Assembly: GCA_020724025.1 (NCBI GenBank)
Contig: DYHU01000234.1
Location: forward strand, 1-6,016
DNA from: Syntrophorhabdus sp.
GTDB taxonomy: Bacteria; Desulfobacterota; BSN033; UBA1163
Reading direction: 5' to 3'
Length of the DNA stretch: 6,016 nt
This document shows, one piece after another, positions 1-5,229 of the stretch. Under the pieces are notes generated by a model. It saw only the letters and a list, made by a program, of their open reading frames with translations, searched no databases and was not told where the DNA came from. Numbering within the stretch: position 1 is the stretch's first letter; the number at the start of each line of letters is the position of its first letter. Made by a program: the position numbers and the translations under genes.

Positions 1-153
1 TTGCGTTCTTATTTCCTTTTTAATTGCCTCGATTAAATAAGATGCGCCCATCCAGAGCCAAAGAATGGATCCGATTCGTTCAAAAAAATCTCTCCAGTGA
101 AGGTACTTGTGTGCGAATTTGCAAAAAGAGCGAAAAAATGGCCAAGGATCACG
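1..153 (-). other. Unassigned stop-free frame running off the left edge
   Basis: After an in-frame TAA at 154-156, 51 codons stay open to base 1. The translation is rich in aromatics, for example HKYLHWRDFFERIGSILWLW, and continues MGASYLIEAIKKEIRTQ. The first ATG is codon 35 (base 51) and has no clear ribosome binding site. It may be the beginning of a gene, the remnant of one, or chance. I do not recognise it. Confidence 0.2.
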
Positions 154-180
154 TTAATAGATACGCATCATGAAAATTTT

Positions 181-204
181 ACACCTTAAAGGCATAAAAA
201 GTGT
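181..204 (-). terminator. Weak hairpin downstream of the prenyltransferase
   Basis: About 30 bases after the prenyltransferase stop, ACACTT and AGGTGT can form a 6-pair stem (one G-U pair) with a 12-base loop, followed by AAAATTTT on the minus strand. It is in the right place to end the cassette transcript but is weak. Confidence 0.2.
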
Positions 205-232
205 CTTGACTCCTGGGGCGCAGTTCAAATCA

Positions 233-1123
233 CTAACTTACTCGGAAAGGTTTCTCAATTATATAACCTATGATGAAAATGCTATGGACAATAAAATAGT
301 GAATTATCATATAACGAATAACAGGGACAAACTGATATGGATTGTTATAAGTTCTTATCCCAGTGGTAAAACTCATCAAGGAAATTGGCAAACAAGCCAG
401 TGCGAGCCATGCAACCCATGGAAATCTTCCCAAGAACAAGCCTATAAATAAAGCAATATAAAAGAGAATCAGAATACCTCCATACAACCTCACCACATTC
501 TTCTGCCCGATCCTTACGCATATATTTTGCTTGCCAACAAGCCTGTCTTGAAAATAATCTGGCACCTGATTCAGTATGGATATTCCAAATAGAAGGAGTG
601 CAGGAATCAATGATACAAAGAGCGGTTGAGCATCCATTCGCTGAGTTTGAACATAATAACTCCCAAGCATCATAAAAGGACCATAGGAAAGCGAAATTAT
701 AATCTCTCCAAATCCGCGGTACGCCAGTTTGACTGGTGGGGCAAGATAAAAGAGGGCTGCAAAGAATCCGATAAGGGAAAGAATAATTATCGGAACCCCC
801 AATTTTAATGTGAGGAGGATTGCTACGAGGAGAGCAACAAGAAAGGTAGCGATACCAATAAGAAAAGTGCTATTCGTCACAGGTTTAGGATTTAGTTGGA
901 ATATGCGATCCGTACCTATGTGCCAGTCAAAAAACTCATTGAAAGCCTCAACCCCGATGAGAACAAACACAAGACCTCCAAGACCTATGAGAAACAGGGA
1001 AGGATTAAATCGCCCTTCATCATAAAATGCCACTGCCCCTCCCAAGCCATAAGGCAAGAGTCCGGCAACTACCAAAAATCTATATCGGACAAGTGTTGTC
1101 AGTCGGGATAAAGTACCAGCCAT
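233..1123 (-). CDS. UbiA/MenA-family membrane prenyltransferase
   Basis: UbiA-family enzymes move a polyprenyl chain from its diphosphate to an aromatic acceptor within the membrane; MenA uses 1,4-dihydroxy-2-naphthoate. The protein is 296 residues, very hydrophobic, with about eight or nine membrane segments. Both metal-diphosphate motifs are present: NEFFDWHIGTD (62-72) and NQVPDYFQDRLVGK (185-198, with Asp189 and Asp193). The segment YLAPPVKLAYRGFGE...GPFMMLGSYYVQ (126-159) closely resembles MenA. Its ATG overlaps the end of the radical SAM gene by 25 bases and has no good Shine-Dalgarno, implying translational coupling. It is the last gene of the cassette. A menaquinone role is possible, but the tight overlap with peptide-modification genes suggests an acceptor derived from the peptide. 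The acceptor cannot be read from sequence. Confidence 0.93.
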   Translation of the reverse strand: MAGTLSRLTTLVRYRFLVVAGLLPYGLGGAVAFYDEGRFNPSLFLIGLGGLVFVLIGVEAFNEFFDWHIGTDRIFQLNPKPVTNSTFLIGIATFLVALLVAILLTLKLGVPIIILSLIGFFAALFYLAPPVKLAYRGFGEIIISLSYGPFMMLGSYYVQTQRMDAQPLFVSLIPALLLFGISILNQVPDYFQDRLVGKQNICVRIGQKNVVRLYGGILILFYIALFIGLFLGRFPWVAWLALACLPISLMSFTTGIRTYNNPYQFVPVIRYMIIHYFIVHSIFIIGYIIEKPFRVS

Positions 1124-2091
1124 TTATTTGATTCTTTTAAGAGTTTCGTGTCGTTTATAACCCTTTTTGTAAAAGCAATAACCTCGGGCTCCTGCCATGC
1201 CCTCTTATACCGCTGCCAGACCTCAGAAAGACTATGCTTTCTAAGATCGCCACAGATAAACGGAAGCGGCCCGATAATCTTGACCTTACCATTGGGAATG
1301 ACGAGGAGACTTGCGGAAGGGTACTCCAGACGATATTTTAATTCTTCTATGACATCGTAGGGATAATAATATACTTTCATCTTCCCATCATATTTAGCTT
1401 GCTTTTCCTTTAAAACTTCAAAGAATTCCACATATTCTTCATCAGATGGACATAGAATATCCCAGTTCTGTGCTGCACGTCCGATACGCATAATTTTTCC
1501 TGTGTAAAAACCGTAAATTCCCATCTTATAGGCCATTTCAATGACGTCACCTGTTTCGTGAATGTTGAACTTTGTGGGGACGAACACTATCTCTGTATTA
1601 ACACCTGCCTCTACAAGATATCGACAGGCATCAATGGTCTTCTGCCAATTTCCTTTCAGTCTTAACCTCTCAAAGGCCTGGGGTGTAGCACCATCTACAC
1701 TCACCTGTACAGATCGAAACCCAAGTTCTGCAAAACGATTAGCCAATTCACGGTCGATCAAAAGACCATTCGTTTCCACCTTTAGACTCACACCGTGGTT
1801 TCGAAGAAACTCGCTAATCTCTAAAAAGTCCGAATGTAGGAGGGGTTCTCCTCCAGAAATTGCTACATAAGGGATCCTCAGCTCCACAATCTGTTTTAAA
1901 AAGTCTATGATTTCTTCTTTTATGAGTTCATCTGGCATATCGTGCCCCGCCTCTTCACAACAATGGAGGCAATAAAGGTTGCATGCAGAATTCAATTGCC
2001 AAGCGATAAATAACGGTGCCTCAAAGTCTGTGAAGCTACTCCCTTCAATGGGTTGCTCATTTAGTAGTGGACGCAATTCATTTTCTATCAT
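1099..2091 (-). CDS. Radical SAM peptide-modifying enzyme (PqqE/MftC-like) with reduced C-terminal domain
   Basis: I chose the ATG at 2091 (330 residues): it overlaps the PqqD-like stop as ATGA and has GGGAGGAG at ideal spacing. An upstream in-frame ATG at 2106 lacks such a site. The [4Fe-4S] motif is Cys37-x3-Cys41-x2-Cys44 in LNSACNLYCLHCC, followed by AISGGEPL (77-84), VETNGL (105-110) and QVSVDGA (129-135), all standard for the SPASM/twitch peptide-modifying group. The C-terminal region has the SPASM-like pattern VIPNGKV...FICGDLRKHSLSEVW (264-292), but only one cysteine there (Cys280), where full SPASM domains have about seven. Auxiliary clusters are therefore probably absent or altered. 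Its place after a precursor and a PqqD-like protein indicates that it modifies that peptide. The reaction is unknown: oxidative decarboxylation, a C-C or C-O crosslink or epimerisation are all possible. Confidence 0.92.
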   Translation of the reverse strand: MIENELRPLLNEQPIEGSSFTDFEAPLFIAWQLNSACNLYCLHCCEEAGHDMPDELIKEEIIDFLKQIVELRIPYVAISGGEPLLHSDFLEISEFLRNHGVSLKVETNGLLIDRELANRFAELGFRSVQVSVDGATPQAFERLRLKGNWQKTIDACRYLVEAGVNTEIVFVPTKFNIHETGDVIEMAYKMGIYGFYTGKIMRIGRAAQNWDILCPSDEEYVEFFEVLKEKQAKYDGKMKVYYYPYDVIEELKYRLEYPSASLLVIPNGKVKIIGPLPFICGDLRKHSLSEVWQRYKRAWQEPEVIAFTKRVINDTKLLKESNKWLVLYPD

Positions 2092-2351
2092 CTCTGCTCC
2101 TCCCATTTGATCATGCCATTGTCTTTCAACATTGTGACGAATTCCTTCACATCCTCTTTAATTATCTCGGGGTCGCAACCATAATTCTTTACCAAATCAA
2201 TGATCACCTCTTTAAGCTCTTTCCCTTCCTCAAGGAGACGTAGAATTTCTGCACCTGTTTCATTTGTCACAAATACTTTCTCGCGTAGCGTCTCAAACAG
2301 GACTGCTCCAAATTTTTCCTGCCGCACTTTCAGATGTTTTTCAAATTTCAT
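2088..2351 (-). CDS. PqqD-like peptide-binding protein (RiPP recognition element)
   Basis: PqqD-family proteins bind the leader of a precursor peptide and present it to a radical SAM enzyme. This 87-residue protein matches the family in length and pattern. It starts LKVRQEKFGAVLFE (7-20) with the Arg-x-Glu-x-Phe-Gly strand, then VFVTNETGAEILRLLEEGK (26-44), the central 'ln..g..il.ll.eG' motif, and ends with helices including IKEDVKEFVTMLKDNGMI (65-81). The start has a strong TAGGAGG six or so bases before the ATG. Its stop overlaps the start of the radical SAM gene as ATGA, indicating coupled translation and probably stoichiometric production. Its position directly after the precursor-like peptide supports a leader-binding role. 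Which part of the peptide it binds is not known. Confidence 0.9.
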   Translation of the reverse strand: MKFEKHLKVRQEKFGAVLFETLREKVFVTNETGAEILRLLEEGKELKEVIIDLVKNYGCDPEIIKEDVKEFVTMLKDNGMIKWEEQR

Positions 2352-2384
2352 ATTTCCTCCTATAGCTATGAAACAACATGGGCA

Positions 2385-2454
2385 GAATTCAGGCCCCCGT
2401 TAGGATTAGAGAGTAAGGCAAATCATTGCAGTCACCCTTCGAGGGCCTGAATTC
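2385..2454 (-). repeat. 12-base inverted repeat between the precursor and the PqqD-like gene
   Basis: GAATTCAGGCCC (2385-2396) and GGGCCTGAATTC (2443-2454) are perfect inverse complements separated by 46 bases. A smaller GCAA/TTGC hairpin (2418-2429) lies within the loop. The second arm is not followed by a T-run on the minus strand, so this is unlikely to be a strong terminator. In the transcript it would form a stable stem just after the peptide gene and could protect the short peptide message or reduce read-through, so that peptide exceeds enzyme. Function is inferred. Confidence 0.65.
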
Positions 2455-2468
2455 ATGCTACATACGGA

Positions 2469-2615
2469 TTAGGTGAACCTGATGTATGGCTGTGCCATCA
2501 CACGGCCGGATACATCCTCGAGTACCGGTTTCTTCCATTCTTTTTCCTTATCCTTCTTAGCCTTCTTTCCGGCCTCGCCTCTGAGGCCACTCTTTTCCTC
2601 CTTTTTCTTCTCCAT
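2469..2615 (-). CDS. Putative RiPP or peptide-cofactor precursor, 48 residues
   Basis: This short gene starts with a near-ideal Shine-Dalgarno (AAGGAGGTGA, nine bases from GGAGG to the ATG), the strongest in the window, suggesting high expression. The peptide has a highly charged leader, residues 1-29, with 12 lysines and several glutamates, then W27-KKPVLEDVSG (28-37) and a C-terminal VMAQPYIRFT (39-48). The KPxLxxV pattern resembles the leader segments that PqqD-like domains bind in other peptide systems; this is an analogy. There is no cysteine, which excludes sactipeptide, lanthipeptide and thiopeptide chemistry. Tyr44 and Phe47 are the obvious targets for radical chemistry or prenylation. 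It sits between the TetR operator and the PqqD-like gene, the usual place for a precursor. I do not recognise the family, and the cleavage site is unknown. Confidence 0.8.
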   Translation of the reverse strand: MEKKKEEKSGLRGEAGKKAKKDKEKEWKKPVLEDVSGRVMAQPYIRFT

Positions 2616-2648
2616 CTTTATTCACCTCCTTTCTGTGGAAGTTGTCCG

Positions 2649-2702
2649 AAAAAAGTCAGCCATTCTTAGTCCGAGATCCTTTTCTACCTTTGGCTGCTGA
2701 CT
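2649..2702 (-). terminator. Terminator-like hairpin in the leader of the peptide gene (possible attenuator)
   Basis: On the minus strand AGTCAGC (2696-2702) can pair with GCTGACT (2654-2660), and the second arm runs straight into TTTTTT (2649-2654). The loop is long (35 bases) and the stem only 7 pairs, so it is a weak terminator by shape. It lies after the operator and before the peptide ribosome binding site. It could end tetR transcripts, or act as an attenuator on transcripts starting at the second operator. Confidence 0.35.
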
Positions 2703-2717
2703 GTCGATTACAACTTG

Positions 2718-2731
2718 TGACCATATGGTCA
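2718..2731. promoter_or_regulatory. TetR-family operator, copy 2 (upstream of the precursor peptide)
   Basis: TGACCATATGGTCA is a perfect 14-base palindrome. Over 16 bases (2717-2732) it matches the copy at 3418-3433 at 14 positions, differing at the first base and one central base. It lies between the end of tetR and the precursor-like peptide, about 100 bases before the peptide start. Two matching sites on either side of one TetR gene are strong internal evidence for a shared regulator of tetR and the peptide cassette. Confidence 0.82.
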
Positions 2732-2759
2732 TTTTATTTCTAAAAAATTAAGTGGACAG
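2731..2759 (-). promoter_or_regulatory. Probable promoter of the peptide cassette
   Basis: On the minus strand TAAAAT (2731-2736, five of six matches to the -10 consensus) immediately precedes the palindrome at 2718-2731. Seventeen bases upstream is CTGTCC (2754-2759), a poor -35 match with three of six. The promoter would lie in the last codons of tetR and start transcription within the operator. That arrangement mirrors the much stronger tetR promoter. The weak -35 lowers confidence. Confidence 0.45.
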
Positions 2760-3389
2760 TCCCTTCTTGAGTATCTCTACCATCTCGTTGACCCGCTGTT
2801 CTATGATTGGTCCCTCCATTCTATATATTCTGACTCCTGAATCTAAATATGGAACGGCATAGGCCTGTAAAAAGCGATCCATCACTGCATCTAAAAGAAA
2901 AACAGCCACTTTCACATCCACGTCCTTCCGGATTTCACCTTTCTCTTTTCCCTCGGTGAGCAAGGAGGTTAAGTATTCAGAGGAAAAAAGACGAATCTTG
3001 TGAAGGAGATCTTGTCGAAAAGGAGCCTCCCTCTCAAACATCATCTTCAGGTAGATGCGGTAAATAGAAGGATTCTTATCAATAAAATCCACTCCCACAA
3101 GAAGGGATTTCTTAATCCTCTCAAAAACAGGATCATCCTTCGTTTCGTTTTTGACCTCCTTAAGAGTCTTTCGGACCAGTTCGACTGCATAATCAAAGAT
3201 GTGAAGAAAAAGACTCTTCTTATTTGTGAAATATTGGTAGATAGAGCCTTTTGCGATCCCTAACTTCGAGACGATCAGGTTGATGCTGGCCCCTTCGTAA
3301 CCCCTTTCAGAAAATTCCTCAATGGCCGTTTCTAAAACTCGCTTCTGCTTCTCCTCGGCCAAATTAAAAAAGGTTTTCTTCGCTTCCAT
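2748..3389 (-). CDS. TetR/AcrR-family transcriptional regulator
   Basis: This 213-residue protein has the usual TetR length and layout. After a short basic N-terminus, residues 16-60 form the DNA-binding domain: AIEEFSERGYEGASINLIV is helix 1-2, and the helix-turn-helix runs through VSKLGIAKGSIYQYFTNKKSLF (40-61), with the signature GIAKGSIYQYF. The remaining residues form the all-helical ligand and dimer domain, which is variable in the family; the inducer cannot be read from sequence. The gene lies between two copies of a palindrome, one over its own promoter and one over the start of the peptide-maturation genes, so it most likely represses both. Mycofactocin loci have a comparable TetR gene (MftR), a useful parallel but not proof of homology. 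The Shine-Dalgarno is weak, consistent with low expression. Confidence 0.93.
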   Translation of the reverse strand: MEAKKTFFNLAEEKQKRVLETAIEEFSERGYEGASINLIVSKLGIAKGSIYQYFTNKKSLFLHIFDYAVELVRKTLKEVKNETKDDPVFERIKKSLLVGVDFIDKNPSIYRIYLKMMFEREAPFRQDLLHKIRLFSSEYLTSLLTEGKEKGEIRKDVDVKVAVFLLDAVMDRFLQAYAVPYLDSGVRIYRMEGPIIEQRVNEMVEILKKGLST

Positions 3390-3416
3390 ACGTTGTCTTT
3401 AAAAATATTCTTCTTT

Positions 3417-3434
3417 TATGACCACATGGTCATA
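3417..3434. promoter_or_regulatory. TetR-family operator, copy 1 (upstream of tetR)
   Basis: The 18-base palindrome TATGACCACATGGTCATA has perfect 8-base arms around a central CA. It abuts the -10 box of the tetR promoter and covers the expected start site. A near-identical palindrome occurs on the other side of tetR at 2718-2731. Size, symmetry and position fit an operator for the encoded TetR regulator, implying that it represses its own gene. Binding is inferred. Confidence 0.82.
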
Positions 3435-3461
3435 TTATAACGCCTCTAAAAAGAAAGTCAA
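3434..3461 (-). promoter_or_regulatory. Near-consensus sigma-70-type promoter for tetR
   Basis: On the minus strand a -35 box TTGACT (3456-3461) and a perfect -10 box TATAAT (3434-3439) are separated by 16 bases. A second TTGACT (3461-3466) lies 5 bases further upstream but would give a 21-base spacer. The expected transcription start falls inside the adjoining palindrome at 3417-3434, as in a repressor-controlled promoter. The tetR ATG is about 45 bases downstream of the -10 box. Confidence 0.85.
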
Positions 3462-3477
3462 GTCAATTTTTCTTTTA

Positions 3478-4197
3478 TCACCGCCAATTCTGAAGAATGT
3501 ATTCTGTTGGATCTATGACACCAGCTTCTCTGAACCCTTTTTTCCTGAGGAGACAACTGTCGCACTGTCCACAAGCCTTCCCTTCCGGTGAGGGATCATA
3601 ACAACTGTGGGTCAGGCGATAATCAACACCAAGTTGTATCCCTCTCCGAATAATTTCTGCTTTGGTCATGCGGATGAGAGGTGTCCTGATGGTAATTTTA
3701 ATCTTGCCCTCTATGGCCGCCTTGATAGCCAAGTTTGCCATGGTCTCAAAAGCTCTGATATATTCAGGACGACAATCGGGATAACCTGAATAGTCGATCG
3801 CGTTCACACCAATAAAGATATCTGATGCTTCCAGCACCTCGGCCCATGCCAAGGCATAGGAAAGGAAGATGGTATTGCGAGCTGGGACATACGTTACTGG
3901 TATTCCTTTCTTCATCTCCTCTTCACTTCTTGCTTTTGGCACTTCAATATCATCGGTCAACGCTGAGTCGCCTATCTTTTTCAGGTCGATACGGATAACA
4001 ATATGCTTTCTTGCACCAAGTGATCTTGCCACTTTCCTCGCTGCCTTTAATTCCAGTGCGTGGCGTTGTCCGTAGTCGAAGCTTAAACTGTAAACTTCAT
4101 AACCTTCCTCTTTGGCGATGGCCATGAGGGTAGTGGAATCCAGTCCTCCACTGGAAAGAACAACGGCTTTCTTCTTTTTGGTCATTTGTAATCCCAT
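3478..4197 (-). CDS. queC: 7-cyano-7-deazaguanine (preQ0) synthase QueC
   Basis: QueC uses ATP and ammonia to turn 7-carboxy-7-deazaguanine into the nitrile preQ0. The 239-residue protein shows the PP-loop ATP-pyrophosphatase motif SSGGLDS (15-21), then LSFDYGQRH (38-46), YVPARN (103-108), [17 protein letters not shown] (130-146) and a C-terminal zinc site made of Cys199, Cys209, Cys212 and Cys215 (SCY...CGQCDSC). All are standard for QueC. Met1 is preferred over Met5 because GAGGAG lies nine bases before it, while it would be about 21 bases from Met5. It is the last gene of the que operon here. The 88 bases that follow contain the tetR promoter and no evident terminator, so some read-through into tetR is possible. 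The preQ0 could feed queuosine in tRNA or a DNA modification; the window does not show which. Confidence 0.97.
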   Translation of the reverse strand: MGLQMTKKKKAVVLSSGGLDSTTLMAIAKEEGYEVYSLSFDYGQRHALELKAARKVARSLGARKHIVIRIDLKKIGDSALTDDIEVPKARSEEEMKKGIPVTYVPARNTIFLSYALAWAEVLEASDIFIGVNAIDYSGYPDCRPEYIRAFETMANLAIKAAIEGKIKITIRTPLIRMTKAEIIRRGIQLGVDYRLTHSCYDPSPEGKACGQCDSCLLRKKGFREAGVIDPTEYILQNWR

Positions 4198-4200
4198 TTT

Positions 4201-4848
4201 TTAAACTCCTCTTCTATTTGGATCCCAAATGATCTTGTGAAGTTGAAGGTGAAGTCTCACATTTAAATGATCCTCAAGGATCCATTTCGCTAACTCTCGA
4301 GGTTCCATCCTCTGGAAAACCGGTGAAAAGTGAACACGATTCATCCTTGAAGGAGTTATATTCATGTGGTTTAGGATTTCCTTAGCATATTCATAATCTT
4401 CTCGACCCGAAATGACAAATTTAATTTCATCTTGATCTGTTAACCTATCAAGATTTTTCAAATCATTTTGTCTCACTTCACCGCTTAGGGGACATTTAAT
4501 ATCAACAATCCTAATACAACGATCGTCAACCTGACTGATGTCTTGGCTGCCATTGGTTTCCATCAAAACCTGGTAACCCTTTTCTATCAAACATTGAACT
4601 AGGGAAGGCGTCTCTTTTTGAATTAAAGGTTCCCCACCGGTAATTTCAACAAGAGGACATTTGTAAATAAAAAGACGATCCACGATTAAGTCGATTTCCA
4701 TCTCCTCTCCTTCATTATAAGCATATTGGGTATCGCAGTAGGAACATCTAAGATTACATCCCGTGAGTCTGACAAAAACGCAGGGACGCCCTGCGTATGA
4801 GGATTCCCCCTGTATGCTGTAAAATATTTCACTCACCATTAAGGCCAT
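4201..4848 (-). CDS. queE: 7-carboxy-7-deazaguanine synthase QueE (radical SAM)
   Basis: QueE rearranges 6-carboxytetrahydropterin to 7-carboxy-7-deazaguanine by radical SAM chemistry, using a [4Fe-4S] cluster, S-adenosylmethionine and Mg2+. The protein is 215 residues, normal for the family. Visible motifs in order are EIFYSIQGESSYAGRP (N-terminal substrate loop, IQGE at 12-15), Cys31-Cys35-Cys38 in the CxxxCxxC cluster motif, ITGGEPL (69-75) for SAM binding, METNGS (96-101), VDIKCP (115-120), DEIKFVIS (140-147) and the C-terminal LQLHKIIW (201-208). The ATG follows the queD stop with no gap. A GGGAGGAG Shine-Dalgarno lies inside the last codons of queD and fits Met1 better than Met4. It is followed by queC three bases after its stop. 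The single four-base-spaced cluster motif fits the long-form enzyme. No defect is seen. Confidence 0.97.
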   Translation of the reverse strand: MALMVSEIFYSIQGESSYAGRPCVFVRLTGCNLRCSYCDTQYAYNEGEEMEIDLIVDRLFIYKCPLVEITGGEPLIQKETPSLVQCLIEKGYQVLMETNGSQDISQVDDRCIRIVDIKCPLSGEVRQNDLKNLDRLTDQDEIKFVISGREDYEYAKEILNHMNITPSRMNRVHFSPVFQRMEPRELAKWILEDHLNVRLHLQLHKIIWDPNRRGV

Positions 4849-5229
4849 TTACTCCTCCCAATAAAAAGCACCCGCTTCAGGAGTTTCAGAAGCTTTCACT
4901 TTTGAGACTTTCACAACATCTGAATTGAGCTTCTTTCCAAATGCATAATAAAGGAATTTTGCAATATTCTCAGACGTTGGGTTAACCTTTTGGAAAGTCG
5001 GAAGTTCGTTGAGGTTAAAGTGATCGAGTTCTTGAAGAACTCCTTTGATCTCCCTTTGGATGTCCCGAAAATCGATACCGATACCAATCTCATTTAATTC
5101 TTTACATTTCACAAAGACCTCAATAATCCAATTATGCCCATGTACTCGAGCACAGTCTCCTTGATAACCTTTTAGAGAATGAGCAGCAGAAAAATGAGTT
5201 TTTACGTAAATTTCAAAAACCCCTGGCAT
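4849..5229 (-). CDS. queD: 6-carboxy-5,6,7,8-tetrahydropterin synthase QueD
   Basis: QueD converts 7,8-dihydroneopterin triphosphate to 6-carboxytetrahydropterin, an early cytosolic step towards preQ0 and queuosine. The 126-residue protein has the normal family length (about 120). The zinc ligands are visible as His17 (SAAHSL) and His30/His32 in the CxxxHGH motif starting at Cys26. That cysteine is the catalytic one that separates QueD from plain pyruvoyltetrahydropterin synthases. Also present are the charge-relay region LDHFNLN (Asp69-His70), PTSEN (84-88) and the C-terminal [12 protein letters not shown] with its pterin-anchoring glutamate (Glu115). The start is fixed by a strong AAAGGAGG six bases or so before the ATG. 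The stop is followed immediately by the ATG of queE. It is the first gene of the queD-queE-queC operon. No separate promoter could be assigned with confidence. Confidence 0.97.
   Translation of the reverse strand: MPGVFEIYVKTHFSAAHSLKGYQGDCARVHGHNWIIEVFVKCKELNEIGIGIDFRDIQREIKGVLQELDHFNLNELPTFQKVNPTSENIAKFLYYAFGKKLNSDVVKVSKVKASETPEAGAFYWEE

Noticed and set aside
170..451. 93-codon forward-strand frame
   Set aside because: It mostly lies antisense to the prenyltransferase, which has clear family motifs. The translation has no family features.
1562..1870. 102-codon forward-strand frame
   Set aside because: It is antisense to the radical SAM domain, with no ribosome binding site or motif support.
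2104..2106. ATG at 2106 as the radical SAM start
   Set aside because: The ATG at 2091 has GGGAGGAG at proper spacing and an ATGA overlap with the previous gene. The upstream ATG has no such site.
2385..2454. Insertion-sequence ends or an attachment site
   Set aside because: There is one inverted repeat with only 46 bases between the arms, no transposase or integrase in the window and no flanking direct repeat.
2473..2700. 75-codon forward-strand frame rich in Ser and Phe
   Set aside because: It is the antisense shadow of the Lys/Glu-rich precursor gene, whose minus-strand frame has a near-perfect ribosome binding site. Poly-lysine codons read in reverse give Phe/Leu/Ser runs.
4911..5093. 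60-codon minus-strand frame inside queD
   Set aside because: It is an out-of-frame shadow within queD, which is complete and has all its catalytic residues.
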